This document shows, in pieces, positions 38,589-48,278 of a DNA stretch of 64,000 bases. The stretch's first letter is position 1, and every line of letters starts with the position of its first letter. The position numbers were made by a program, and so were the translations under genes. Origin of the DNA: AP-15 sp963700195 (GTDB lineage Bacteria; Pseudomonadota; Alphaproteobacteria; ATCC43930; CGMCC-115725); assembly GCA_963700195.1 (NCBI GenBank), contig CAVOWQ010000035.1, positions 50,353 to 114,352 on the forward strand, given 5' to 3'. The notes under the pieces are model-generated. The model searched no databases. It saw only the letters and a program-made list of their open reading frames with translations, and was not told the origin of the DNA.

Positions 38589-39025
38589 CGATGACCGATG
38601 CGGCCGAGACCTCAAAGCCGGTGCTGGACGCCGACAAGTCCCGGCTGTTGCATACGATGATCCGGGTGCGCGATCTCGATGCCTCGCTGAATTTCTACAC
38701 GAACCAGCTTGGCATGAAGGTGCTGCGCAAGCGTGACTACCCGAGCGGAAAGTTCACGCTCGCTTTTGTCGGCTACGGCGACGAGACGAGCAATACCGTG
38801 ATCGAGCTGACCCACAATTGGGAGCAGGCCGAGCCGTACAATCTGGGAAGTGCATTCGGCCACCTCGCGATCGCGGTGCCCGATGTCTACAAGGCGTGCG
38901 AGCGTCTCGCCGCCGCTGGGGTAAAAATCCCGCGCCCGGCGGGCCCGATGGCGCATGGCGGCTCGGTGATCGCGTTCATCGAAGACCCCGACGGTTATCG
39001 CATCGAGCTCATCGAACGGTCGTAG
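38585..39025 (+). CDS. gloA: Lactoylglutathione lyase (glyoxalase I)
   Basis: A strong GGAGGAG site precedes the ATG at 38585. The 146-residue protein has LLHTMIRVRDLDASLNFYT with a metal-binding His, ELTHNWE with Glu, GHLAIAVPDVY and FIEDPDGYRIELIE with the final Glu. These are the four glyoxalase I ligands. It converts the methylglyoxal-glutathione hemithioacetal to lactoylglutathione. The first 16 residues are an extra tail. Confidence 0.93.
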   Translation: MTMTDAAETSKPVLDADKSRLLHTMIRVRDLDASLNFYTNQLGMKVLRKRDYPSGKFTLAFVGYGDETSNTVIELTHNWEQAEPYNLGSAFGHLAIAVPDVYKACERLAAAGVKIPRPAGPMAHGGSVIAFIEDPDGYRIELIERS

Positions 39026-39042
39026 TCGGCCCATCAGCGTCG

Positions 39043-39067
39043 CCACCCGGCCCTGCGGGCTGGGTGG
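39043..39067 (+). terminator. Strong hairpin after gloA
   Basis: An 11-bp stem (CCACCCGGCCC with GGGCTGGGTGG, one G-U pair) closes a 3-base loop and is followed by TCTTCG. It lies 18 bases after the gloA stop and probably ends the long lipid A transcript. The T tract is poor. Confidence 0.55.
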
Positions 39068-39205
39068 TCTTCGCGGGGCATCCTATTGCCAGCGCGAAGT
39101 GATTGCGGCAACTTCGGAAGAAGCGCGGCGCCGTTGACGCTGCCTGACAACAAAAATGTGTTTTGGCCGCAGGGCCTCAGCATCGGAGCAGTCTAGGAGA
39201 ACGGA

Positions 39206-40605
39206 ATGTTGGAGCTGTTGGAGCGTCAGAAGAAGCTGACCGCGAACCAGTGGAAGATCGCGGGCGCCGCGACGCTCGGCGACATGCTCGATTTCTTCGA
39301 CTTCTTCCTGATCGGGTTCGTTCTGGCGTTCGTCGTGAAGGAGTGGCACCTGACCTACGGGCAATCGGGCGCGATCCTGCTCGCCTCGGGCGTCAGTGCG
39401 CCCTTCGGCTCGCTGCTCTATGGCTGGATGGCCGACAAGATCGGCCGGCGCCCGGCGCTGATCACCGCCGTGCTGAATGTCTCGCTCGCTACCGGCGCGA
39501 TGGCGCTGACGCCGGAAGGAGGGTGGATCTACCTGGTCATCTGCCGCTTTTTCGTCGGGTTCGGCGTGACCGGCCTGTATTCGGTCGACATCACCCTGAT
39601 GCAAGAGTTTTCGCCGGCCCATAAGCGCGGCTGGTTCACCGGGATCACCACGACGATGCTGCCGGCTGGCTCAGTTGCTCGCCGGGTTGTTGGGAGCGTT
39701 TGCCGCGCCCTATATCGGCTGGCGCGGGATGGTCGCCGTCGGGTTGCTGCCGGCCTTGCTCTGCCTGTACATCCGCGCTTTCGTCCCCGAATCGCCGCAC
39801 TGGCTGCTGCGCCGAGGCCGGGTGGAAGAGGCGCGGCAGTCGCTCGCCTGGGCGTTGAAAATGGATCCTGCGCAAATACCGTTGCCAGCGGTGCTGCCTG
39901 CGATCGAGCACACGCGTTGGCTCGAGATCTTCAAATACCCGCGCAGCATCATCGCCGGCTGCCTGATCGGGCTGACCCAGACCGGCGGCGTCGCTCTCGC
40001 CCTGTGGCAGGTGACCTTGTTGGTCATGGTGCTGAAGATCACCCCGCCGGAGGCATCCAAATTGGTGATCTGGATCAGCCTGTCGGCGATTGCCGGCCGG
40101 TTCTTCTGCTCGTGGATTTCGGACGCGTGGGGACGCCGTGCCTCGGGCATCTTCGCCTGCTTGATCGCGGCGGTCTTCATGTCCATGGCCGGCTATCTGC
40201 ACGATGTTTTCATCGGTGGCGTTTCGGCGTTCTTCCTGATGATCCTGCTGCAGAGCTTCTTCGGCAGCGGCAACTACTCGATCGTCGGGCCCTATATGGG
40301 CGAGATGTGGCCGTCGCGTCTGCGTGGCAGCGGCATGGGTTTTGTGTATGGCGTCGGCAATCTCGGCAAGTTCATCGGCCCGGCCGGGCTGGCGCTGATT
40401 GCCGGTTCGTCGAACTTTGTCAAGCCTGCAGGCGACCCTCGACGCGCTGATCCCCGGCTTTAACTACTTCGCGTTCTGGTACGTGCTCGGCGCGGTCGCC
40501 TTCTGGCTCATCGGCATCGAGACGCGTGGCCGCACGATCGACGAGATCGATAGCGAACTCAGCAAGCGGCGGGCGCGAGCGACCGAGCAAGTGCCGGCCG
40601 TATAG
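39206..40605 (+). CDS. MFS transporter (frameshifted twice)
   Basis: The N-terminal frame has LGDMLDFFDFFLIGFVLAF and the MFS loop motif GWMADKIGRRPAL. A shift near 39,670 leads to LLAGLLGAFAAPYIGWRG and helices 6-11 with the second loop motif CSWISDAWGRRASG. A shift near 40,430 restores the last helix (FAFWYVLGAVAFWLIGIETRG). It resembles the metabolite:H+ symporter group (sialate or aromatic acid type). The substrate is unknown. The ATG follows GGAGAACGGA. Confidence 0.75.
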
Positions 40606-40793
40606 CCGCGTATATTCGATGACCCAAGCCGGATGGGTGATGGCCTCCAACAAGATCGTAAGCAACTCCAGACACCTCCGCCGCGGACGTGGGAAAAGCC
40701 GTTGCGGTAGTTGCGTTGCCGCTTCGGATGCACAGGCGCATCGACGGCCGGCACCAAGGCGCCAGCCCGGCGACAAGCTACCTCGACCGCTCC

Positions 40794-41339
40794 CTAGCGT
40801 CCCTGCCTTGCCGACAACAGCGCCGAGCGGCACTGGCGCGAGAGAGAGGGGCCGTTCTCTCTCAAGCACTCGATGACCCGGCCGCCCCCGAGCGGCACCT
40901 CGCTGCAATAGGTCCGGTAATCCATACCGCAGGCGCGGCGCAGCAATATCGCTTCCTGGCGCGGCGACATCGGCGGCCCATAGGTCCGGGCGGCTGGCGC
41001 AGCCGGCGCCGCGCTGCCCGGCGTGGTGGTCGCCGGCGCCGTTGGCGCAGTCGCCGGTCTCGGATTCTGCGCCGCGGGCGCCGGACTGCCGATTGCGGCC
41101 ACCGCCTGACGGCACGGCTCCGAAAGGCTTTGCGCATTTCGCTTGAGGCACGCCAGCGACGCGGAGCCACCGGTCGGGACATTTGAGCAATAGGTCTGGT
41201 AATCGGCAGGGCAGGCCTGCCTGACGGCGCTGATCTGCGCCTGGCTCGGCTTTTGAGCAATCGCCGGGCTGACCAAACCCAGCGAGATCACTAAAAGACC
41301 CGAGAGCCGGCCGATGACGGTTGACCTTGGTATATGCAT
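40794..41339 (-). CDS. Secreted cysteine-rich repeat protein (left copy)
   Basis: A 181-residue protein with a signal peptide (GLLVISLGLVSPAIAQ). Two Cys-rich repeats, ACPADYQTYCSNVP to PCRQAV and ACGMDYRTYCSEVP to QCRSAL, each have four Cys and match the GLG1-type cysteine-rich repeat family. They are joined by a Pro/Ala/Thr-rich linker. Export and disulfide bonding are likely; function is unknown. An equivalent but frameshifted copy lies at the far end of the right arm. Confidence 0.75.
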   Translation of the reverse strand: MHIPRSTVIGRLSGLLVISLGLVSPAIAQKPSQAQISAVRQACPADYQTYCSNVPTGGSASLACLKRNAQSLSEPCRQAVAAIGSPAPAAQNPRPATAPTAPATTTPGSAAPAAPAARTYGPPMSPRQEAILLRRACGMDYRTYCSEVPLGGGRVIECLRENGPSLSRQCRSALLSARQGR

Positions 41340-41440
41340 TCCAGGTGTCTCCTCGTGGATTGGCGCTGTGGTGTGCGCTCCGACACGCGGTTTCTCTCAT
41401 CCTGCGGCGAGGATAGGCAACGACCGATGATGCTTCCGAG

Positions 41441-42673
41441 ATGACCGGGCCCGAGCTGATCGCTCTGGGACACGCGGCGATCGCCAAGGCGCACGAGCTG
41501 ATCCTGCTGGGCGGCGCGCTCGGGCTCTTGAGCATCATCGCCGGGCTGATCTCGCGGCGCGTCGGCGCGCCGATGCTGCTCGTCTTCCTCGCCCTCGGCA
41601 TGCTTGCGGGCGAGGACGGCGCGCTCGGAATTCCGTATGACGACTTCACCTCGGCCTATCTGATCGGCAGCGTCGCGCTTGCGGTGATCCTGCTCGAGGG
41701 CGGGCTCAAGACACCGGTCTCGATGCTCCGGCTCGCGTTCTGGCCGGCGGTGGTGCTGGCCACGATCGGCGTTGCAGTGACCGCGGCCATCCTCGGCATC
41801 TTTGTCTCGCTGGTCGACAGCCTGCCGTTAGTCCCTGCACTTCTTGCCGGGTCCGCCGCCGCACCGACTGACGCGGCGGCGGTCGCGGTGCTGCTGCGCC
41901 GCGCCGGCGCCGCGCTGCCCGAACGGCTGCTCGCGCTACTCGAGGTCGAGTCCGGGCTCAACGATCCGATGTCTGTTTTTCTGACGTTGCTGTTGTTGCG
42001 CCTCATCGCCGAGCCCGGCTCGATGGGCATTGGCGAAGCCGCGATCATGTTCCTCGAGGAAATGGCCGGCGGTGCGGTGATCGGTCTCGCGGGCGGCTGG
42101 GTCCTCGCGCAGCTGCTGAAGCGGCTGGCGCTCGAAGGTTCGCTGGCGCCGGTGCTCGTGCTGACCGGCGGACTTGCCGTCTTCGGGCTGGCTCAGCTGC
42201 TCGGCACCAGCGGTTTCCTCGCAACCTACCTCGCCGCGATAGTGACCGGGGCCACCGGGCACCGCGCGCGACAGGAGGTCGAGCACTTCTTCGAAGGGAT
42301 GGCGTGGCTTGCACAAATAGTACTGTTCCTGATGCTCGGTCTTCTGGTGACGCCGCATGACCTGCTGCCTTATCTGCCGGGTGCGATCATCGGAGCTGCG
42401 GTGCTGATACTGCTGGCGCGACCGGTTGCGGTTTTCGCCTGCCTCATCCCCTTCGGATTTACCATGCGCGAGACCGCGTTCGCCTCCTGGGTCGGATTGC
42501 GGGGTGCAGTGCCGATCTACCTCAGCATCATACCGGGGCTCGCCGATCCCGATCGAGATAAACGCCTCTTCGCGAGTATTTTCATCGTGGTGATCGCGTC
42601 ACTGATCGTGCAGGGCTGGACCGTCGGACTTTCCGCCCGCTTGCTCGGTTTCGCGCGCCGGCCGACAAGCTAG
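41441..42673 (+). CDS. CPA1-type K+/H+ or Na+/H+ antiporter, NhaP2-like (left copy)
   Basis: An intact 410-residue membrane protein with about 12 helices. It is close in pattern to NhaP2/CvrA: LVFLALGMLAGEDG, AVILLEGGLKTP, GSAAAPTDAAAVAVLL, VESGLNDPMSVFLT with the Asn-Asp ion site, and SWVGLRGAVPIYLSI. It lacks the cytoplasmic TrkA-C and CorC-like domains of E. coli NhaP2. It is divergent from the Cys-rich gene, and its end overlaps the DUF924 gene by 4 bases tail to tail. Confidence 0.85.
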   Translation: MTGPELIALGHAAIAKAHELILLGGALGLLSIIAGLISRRVGAPMLLVFLALGMLAGEDGALGIPYDDFTSAYLIGSVALAVILLEGGLKTPVSMLRLAFWPAVVLATIGVAVTAAILGIFVSLVDSLPLVPALLAGSAAAPTDAAAVAVLLRRAGAALPERLLALLEVESGLNDPMSVFLTLLLLRLIAEPGSMGIGEAAIMFLEEMAGGAVIGLAGGWVLAQLLKRLALEGSLAPVLVLTGGLAVFGLAQLLGTSGFLATYLAAIVTGATGHRARQEVEHFFEGMAWLAQIVLFLMLGLLVTPHDLLPYLPGAIIGAAVLILLARPVAVFACLIPFGFTMRETAFASWVGLRGAVPIYLSIIPGLADPDRDKRLFASIFIVVIASLIVQGWTVGLSARLLGFARRPTS

Positions 42674-43245
42674 CTGTCGTTGCTAGGAGGGTCGTTCCCG
42701 CTCCGCCAGGAATGCAATTTCGTGCCGGCGTCGATGGCTCGGCCGAGGATTTCGTTGCGGTGCGGAAAGCGCCCGAACAGCGCGATGACCTCGATATAGT
42801 GGCGCCCGTAACGACGCAACGAACCGCCTCGATCGGGATTTCGCGGCAGGGCGTTGAAAAGTGCCAGCGAGCGCCGCTGATCGGCGATGTTCTCGCTGTG
42901 ATGAAACGGCATATAGAAGAACAACCGCCAAGCCGGTGGGACCAGCTGGTCGAAGCGGCGTTCGAGCGCGCGATCAGCCGTGGCGCGCGCCGCGGCATCG
43001 GTCGTGTAAGCGCGCGGGGTGCCGCGAAAGATGTTGCGCGGCACCTGGTCGAGCAGCAGCAATAGAGCTAACGCCCCCTCGGGCGAGGCTTCCCAAGATT
43101 GCAGCGTCCCGCCTGCGGCCGCTTCGTAATCGGCGAGAAACTCGCGGCGCAGCGCCGTATCGAATTCCTCAGTGCTTTTGAACCAGATCGGGCGGTGTTG
43201 CTCGCGGTCGGGATCGCTCTCCAGTCCGAACCAAAAATCCAGCAA
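42670..43245 (-). CDS. DUF924 family protein (left copy)
   Basis: The family opening is LDFWFG at the TTG start; the middle has WEASPEGALALLLLLDQVPRNIFRG and FFYMPFHHSENIADQRRS. DUF924 proteins are all-helical and TPR-like, with unknown function. In this arm the frame overlaps the end of the acetyltransferase; in the right arm the two are one continuous frame. A fused two-domain protein is therefore possible. Confidence 0.75.
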   Translation of the reverse strand: MLDFWFGLESDPDREQHRPIWFKSTEEFDTALRREFLADYEAAAGGTLQSWEASPEGALALLLLLDQVPRNIFRGTPRAYTTDAAARATADRALERRFDQLVPPAWRLFFYMPFHHSENIADQRRSLALFNALPRNPDRGGSLRRYGRHYIEVIALFGRFPHRNEILGRAIDAGTKLHSWRSGNDPPSNDS

Positions 43246-43699
43246 CGATTTCGCCCGGTCGGGCGGCGGAGCGCGTCAGCCGTTTGCGTAGAAAAAACTT
43301 CGAATGCCCCGGCGGATAATCGTCCAAGGTGGCGAAGACCTCGTATCCGCGCTTCTCATAAAATGGGCGCGCTTCGAAGCTGGTCGTTTCCAGGGTCGCG
43401 CCGATGCAACCGCGCTCGACCGCGTAATCCTCGGCGGCCTGCAGCAACCGCGTGCCGTACCGTTGCCTGCGCACGGCGGAGGCGATCCAGAGATGCGTGA
43501 CTTGCAGCCAGCCGCCCCAGATGTGTCCGAGCAGTCCGCCCAGCCATTCGCCGTTCCGGCTTTTCAAGAAGAAGCCCACCGGGTACCAGGCCGAGAGGCC
43601 GGTCGCAGCCACATTGAAGGAGGCGAGACTCTCGGTGACGAACCGGGTCAATGGCTCGGGCGGCAGCGGATCGAAGACGATATCGAGTTCTTCCACCAT
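43169..43699 (-). CDS. GNAT family N-acetyltransferase (left copy)
   Basis: From ATG at 43699 the product reads MVEELDIVFDPLPPEPLTRF, then the beta-strand pair GGWLQVTHLWIASAVRRQRYG with the acetyl-CoA loop RRQRYGTRLL, and FYEKRGYEVFATLDDYPPGH. These are GNAT motifs A and B. The substrate is unknown. The stop overlaps the end of the Fe-S oxidoreductase gene (ATGATG). Confidence 0.75.
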   Translation of the reverse strand: MVEELDIVFDPLPPEPLTRFVTESLASFNVAATGLSAWYPVGFFLKSRNGEWLGGLLGHIWGGWLQVTHLWIASAVRRQRYGTRLLQAAEDYAVERGCIGATLETTSFEARPFYEKRGYEVFATLDDYPPGHSKFFLRKRLTRSAARPGEIVAGFLVRTGERSRPRATPPDLVQKH

Positions 43700-46600
43700 C
43701 ATGCTCCGGCAGAGGCTTCGTCGAGGATGCGGACCAGGTGGCGAGCTTCGCGGCCGGCGCCATCGGCGATCTGGTGCCGGCAGCTCGTGCCGTTGGCTGC
43801 GAGCAACGTATCGGGCGCCGCCGCGCGGATCCGGGGCAACACGCCGAGCTCGCCGATCTTCAGCGACATCTCGTAATGCTCGGCCTCGTAGCCGAAGGAT
43901 CCAGCCATGCCGCAGCAGCTCGAGTTCGAAGGTCTCGACGGTGAGGCCGGGAATCAGCTGCAACGCCTTTACCGCGGCGCCCACGGTGCCGAATGCTTTC
44001 TGGTGGCAATGTCCATGCAGCAACGCGGTCCGGCCCTGCATTGGTGTTAATGGCAATTGGAATCGGCCGGCCGCGTACTCGCTTTCGACGAATTCTTCGA
44101 AAAGCTGGGCGCGCTCGGCGAGCGCTTTGGTCTGTGCACACGGCAAGATCGCCGAAAATTCATCGCGCAATGTCAATAGGCAGGACGGTTCCAGTCCGAC
44201 GATCGGCGTTCCCGCCTCGAGATAAGGGCTGAGGGCGTCCAGCATGCGGCGGGCCTCGCGCCGCGCTTCATCCACGAGACCAGCGGAAAGAAAGGTCCGC
44301 CCGCAACACAGCGGCCTGCCGCGCGCCGGGTCGGGGCTGATTACGCGATAGCCGGCGCGGTTCAGCACCCGCTCGGCGGCACGCGCGTTTTCCGGCTCGA
44401 AATAGCGGTTAAAGGTGTCGACGAGGAGGACGACTGCCGGGCTATTTTCGCCGTAAGCAATGCCCCTCTCCGCCCGCTTGCGGGGGGAGAGGGAGGGGCC
44501 CGGCGCAGCAGCGCCGGGAGGGTGAGGTGGGTCGGACCGAAAGCCCAAGCCAAGGGGTTCCCCCACCTCACCCTGACCCTCTCCGCCCCCGAGGGCGGAG
44601 AGGAAGAATTCGGAGCCGGCATAAGGGCGAGCGGACCAGGACGGCAATCGCCGCTTCGCACTGAGTCCGAAGAGCCGTTCGCCCAGGGCCGCCAGCGCTG
44701 GCACCCGGTTCCTCAGGTTCATCAGCGGTGCGATCCGCGCGGCGTAGGGTGCATAGCGCGGCAAATACGCGATCAGCCGGTCGCGCGGCGTGAGGCCGTG
44801 GCGCTTGCGGTAATGGTGCAGGAACTCGATCTTCATGCGCGCCATGTCGACGCCGGTCGGGCATTCGCGCTTGCAGCCCTTGCACGAGATGCACAGCGCC
44901 ATCGTCTCGCGCATGTCGTCGGAGACGAGCGCCTCGGGCCCGAGCTGTCCAGTCAATGCCAGGCGCAAGGTATTGGCGCGGCCGCGCGTCAGATGCTGCT
45001 CGTCGCCGGTCGCGCGGTAGGAAGGGCACATGACGCCGGCGTCGCGGGCGCGGCAGGCGCCGTTGTTGTTGCACATCTCTGTCGCCGCGGCGAAGCCACC
45101 CCATTCCGACCAGTCTAGCGCCGCGTCAATCGGCAGCGGGCGATAGTCGGGCTTGAAATCGGAAGAGGCTGCGGTCGTCCATTTTCGGCGCCCGCACAAT
45201 CTTGCCCGGATTGAATAGCCCCGCGGGGTCAAAGGCGTCCTTGACCTCCTCGAAGGCGTGGACCATGCGCGAGCCGAACATCGCCTCGTGGAATTCGGAG
45301 CGCACGAGGCCGTCGCCGTGCTCGCCCGAATGCGAGCCCTTGTATTCGCGGACCATCGCGAAGGCTTCCTCGGCGATCGCCCGCATCTTCTTGACCTCGA
45401 GCTCCTGCTTCAGGTTGAGCACCGGCCGCACGTGCAGGCAGCCGACCGAGGCATGCGCGTACCAGGTGCCGTAGGTGCCGTGCTTCTCGAAAATGCGCGT
45501 GAGGCGGTCGGTGTAATCGGCCAGGTCTTCGAGCCGCACCGCGCAGTCCTCGAGAAAGGAGATCGGTTTCCCGTCGCCCTTCATCGACATCATGATGTTG
45601 AGGCCTTGCGCGCGGATCTCCCACACCGCCTGCTGGAAGGCGGGGTCGATCGCCTCGACGACGGCGTCGGGGAAACCGAGATCGCCCATCAATTCGACCA
45701 GAGCCTTGAGCCGCCGCAGATTGTCCGGCGGATCGTCGCCGGCGAATTCGGTCAACAGCAGCGCCGCCGGCTCGCCCTGGACAAAGCGCTCGACCACCGG
45801 GCGGAACATCGGGATGTCGCGCGACAAATCGATCATCGTGCGGTCGACCAGCTCGACCGCGCTGGGGCCGAGCTCGACGATCCGCCGGGTCGCGGCCATC
45901 GCGCTGTAGAAGCTCGGGAAATGGCAGATGCCGAGCACCCGGTGCGCCGGGATCGGCTGCAATTCGAGCTCGATCTCGTTGAAGAAGGCGAGCGTGCCTT
46001 CGGAGCCGACCAGCAGCCGCGCCATGTTGTGGCCGCTGTCGCTGATGCTGTCGATGTTGTAGCCGCCGACCCGCCGCAGCACCTTCGGAAAGCGCCGCTC
46101 GATCTCGTCGGCTTCGCGCCGGTGCAGGTCGCGCATGCGGCGCACCAGGTCGCGATACCGCTCGGGCATCGAGCCGCCGTTGGAATCAGCTGGAAAGTTG
46201 CCGGGCACCTCGCCGAACCACGCCGTCGTCCCGTCGGCGAGCAGCGCATCGACGCCGCGCACATTGTGCACCATGTTGCCGTAGCGCAGCGAGCGCGAGC
46301 CGCAGCTGTTGTTGGCGGTCATGCCGCCGATCGTCGCGCGGCTCGCCGTCGACGGATCGACCGGGAAGAACAGCTTGTCCTTGCGCAACAGCCGGTTGAG
46401 CCGGTCGAGCACGACCCCCGGCTCGACCCGCGCCCGCCGCCCCTCGACGTCGACCGCGATCACCCGGTCGAGATATTTGCTGCAATCGACGACCAGCGCC
46501 CGCGCCACGGTCTGCCCGCATTGCGAGGTGCCGCCGCCGCGCGGCAACACCGGCACCCCCTCCTCGCGCGCAATCGCGATCGCCGCCGCCGCATCCTCGC

Positions 46601-46757
46601 GGCTCTGCGGCACGACGACCCCCAACGGCTCGATCTGGTAGATCGACGCATCGGTCGCATAGCGCCCGCGGCTGAACGCATCGAACAGCACCTCGCCGCG
46701 AATCTCGCGCCGCAGGCGGGCTTCCAGGGTGGGGCCGGATATGTTGTCGAGCGGCAT
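43699..46757 (-). CDS. FAD-binding and Fe-S-binding oxidoreductase, YdiJ/D-2-hydroxyacid dehydrogenase-like (left copy, frameshifted)
   Basis: The N-terminal 540 residues form a PCMH-type FAD domain (GVPVLPRGGGTSQCGQ, DPSTASRATIGGMTANNSCG) and the FAD-oxidase C domain ending in GEHGDGLVRSEFHE. After a shift near 45,160 the frame gives an Fe-S domain: CNNNGACRARDAGVMCPSYR, then CISCKGCKRECPTGVDMARM with a 4Fe-4S motif. A CCG-type domain (HGHCHQKAFGT, then DSTCCGMAGSFGYEAEHYE in the right copy) follows, after a second shift near 43,935 in this arm. Total is about 1,000 residues, like E. coli YdiJ. It probably oxidises a D-2-hydroxyacid. A palindromic repeat is inserted in frame at 44,462-44,603. 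Confidence 0.8.
44462..44603. repeat. Nested palindromic repeat inserted in frame in a coding sequence
   Basis: Two hairpins with CCTCTCC arms (44464-44492 and 44578-44603, the second an 11-bp perfect stem with CCGA loop) flank an inner inverted pair GGGTGAGGTGGG / CCCACCTCACCC. Such CTCTCCGC-type palindromes are common extragenic repeats in proteobacteria. Here it adds about 50 residues to the Fe-S protein without stopping it. The right arm lacks it. Confidence 0.85.
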
Positions 46758-46845
46758 GCGCTTATCAGACGCGGGTCCGCGGACATGCGTCAACCGCTAT
46801 CGAGATTAAACGACGATCCAAAACCAGAACTATGGGAGCCCTGTC

Positions 46846-47139
46846 ATGATACTTGACGTTCACCCCCTCATCGCGTTGGGCGTGCTTGCCTCCACCGCCG
46901 CGACGGATGCGGCCTACGTATTCTTCAACGCGGCGGTGAGCGGCAGGCGCCGCTTCCGGGCGGCGAACTGGAGCGCCATCTGGTATTTGCTGTCGGCGTT
47001 CGCCGTCATCAGCTACACCGAGAACGCGATCTATGTGCTGTTTGCCGCTACGGGCTCGTGGCTCGGCGCGTTCGCGTCGGTGACCTGGCTGCATCGCGGA
47101 TCCCTGGCGGAGACGCAAACGCGCCACAACCCGCCGTGA
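46846..47139 (+). CDS. Small membrane protein of unknown function (left copy)
   Basis: A 97-residue protein with about three hydrophobic helices: VHPLIALGVLASTAATDAAY, WSAIWYLLSAFAVISYTENA and YVLFAATGSWLGAFASVTWL. I recognise it only as a widespread short hypothetical membrane protein. It is divergent from the FAD oxidoreductase gene. Confidence 0.65.
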   Translation: MILDVHPLIALGVLASTAATDAAYVFFNAAVSGRRRFRAANWSAIWYLLSAFAVISYTENAIYVLFAATGSWLGAFASVTWLHRGSLAETQTRHNPP

Positions 47140-47185
47140 AATGTGATAAACACTCGGCAGTGCGGTCGGGGTGAGGAGGACGAAA

Positions 47186-47694
47186 ATGGCGGATCGGCTG
47201 ATTTCCTGCGACGACCATATGGATCTGGGGCAATTGCCGGCGGATTTGTGGCTGAGCGGGCTGCCCGCTTCGTTGCGTGACCGGGCACCCCACATAGCCG
47301 AGCGCGACGGGCAGGCAGTGTGGCTCTGCGATGGCAAGGTTTGGGGCAGCTGGGGCGGTCAGAAGCCGGCTAACGGCAACACACGCTCGGTCAAGCCGAT
47401 CTATAACGCCTTCGATCGCGGCGGCATCTACGATCAGAGCGAAAGGCGCCCGGCCGTTGCGGAATTGCGGCTTGAAGACATGGATCGCGACGGGGTCGAG
47501 GCTCAGGTTATCTTCGGCCCGATCTTTCAGATCTCGACGGACGACCCGGTGCTGCGTGTCGCTTGCTACCAAGTCTACAACGACTGGCTCCTCGACTTCT
47601 GCAAGGCGGCGCCGGACCGGTTGATCGGTGTGCCGATGCTGCCGGAAACTCCGGAGACGGCGCTCGCCGAATTGCAGCGGCTGATCGCCACGTT
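47186..47694 (+). pseudogene. Amidohydrolase-2 family protein, 3'-truncated (left copy)
   Basis: A GAGGAGG site precedes the ATG. The protein opens with SCDDHMDL, whose Asp-His pattern resembles the metal site of amidohydrolase-2 TIM barrels. VYNDWLLDFCKAAPDRLIGV is typical of the same family. The sequence stops matching after LQRLIA at about residue 168 and becomes the reverse strand of an oxidoreductase gene. A full family member has about 350-400 residues. Confidence 0.7.
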
Positions 47695-48229
47695 CGGTCC
47701 AGCGGACGTAGCCGATCGGATAGTCGAGGCCGCGTTCTTCGTACTCGCGGTCGTAGCACCCCCGGGCCGTAAGAGCGCGAGAAGCGGATGTCGACCTCAC
47801 GGCCGTAACCAACCGCGCGCGGAACGTCGACCTTGACATCCCCAACGATTACGACACGGCCCCGATCGCGCAGGAGGCGCACCGCGAGCTCGACCGGATC
47901 GTTCGACCTAGCCGAGGCGGTCACGATCACGGCGTCGAACTCTCCGACACCGGACAGAGCGTTCAAGGCGGTAAGAGCCGCCGGCTCGTAGCCCATGTCA
48001 ATCGAGCCGAGGCTGCGTGCCTTCTCCACCAACGATGGAGACAGGTCGACGCCCATGACGATGGCGCCGGCGGCGTGCAAGATCTGTGCCGTCAGCTGCC
48101 CCACCAACCCGAGGCCGATCACCGCGACCCGCTCGCCGAGGCGCGCATCCGCCTGATGCACGCCGTGCAGTGCGACGCTGGCGATGGTCGCGAACGCCCC
48201 CCGCCTCGAAGCCGACGCCGTCGGGCAGC
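47695..48229 (-). pseudogene. Bi-domain oxidoreductase (zinc-type dehydrogenase part), internal fragment (left copy)
   Basis: Read from the hinge outward, the frame gives LPDGVGFEAG, VALHGVHQADARLGERVAVI, GLGLVGQLTAQILHAAG (nucleotide-binding GxGxxG) and DVKVDVPRAVGYGREVDIRF, then SRSYGPG and YEERGLDYPIGYVRWTE. This matches the dehydrogenase half of two-domain (alcohol dehydrogenase plus Gfo/Idh) oxidoreductases of polysaccharide clusters. Both ends are missing: one at the hinge, one at the amidohydrolase join. Confidence 0.7.
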
Positions 48230-48278
48230 GGCCCTGTGCGTCTCGCTGCCCGACGGCGTCGGCTTCGAGGCGGGGGCG
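48195..48278. repeat. Hinge hairpin of the giant inverted duplication
   Basis: Arms 48195-48229 and 48245-48278 are perfect complements except for one extra C in a C-run on the left. The loop is 15 bases (48230-48244). The arms encode LPDGVGFEAGA of the bi-domain oxidoreductase on opposite strands. Homology then continues outward for more than 7 kb on both sides. Confidence 0.95.

Larger units (their letters stand above)
40770..48229 (+). repeat. Left arm of a giant imperfect inverted duplication
   Basis: The whole segment is repeated in reverse orientation at 48245-55520. Every gene from the Cys-rich protein to the cut-off oxidoreductase occurs in mirrored order in the other arm. In one sampled stretch (about 46,200-46,370 against 50,103-50,272) I counted five differences in about 170 bases, mostly at third codon positions. 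The arm is about 0.2 kb longer than its partner, largely because of a palindromic insert near 44,530. Confidence 0.92.

Noticed and set aside
43169..45232. Single 687-residue protein joining Fe-S domain and acetyltransferase
   Set aside because: The frame is shared only because of a frameshift near 43,935; the right arm shows that the Fe-S protein ends normally and the acetyltransferase has its own start.
45258..46856. 532-codon plus-strand open frame
   Set aside because: It is antisense to the FAD oxidoreductase, which has strong family motifs; the shadow is His/Arg/Asp-rich.
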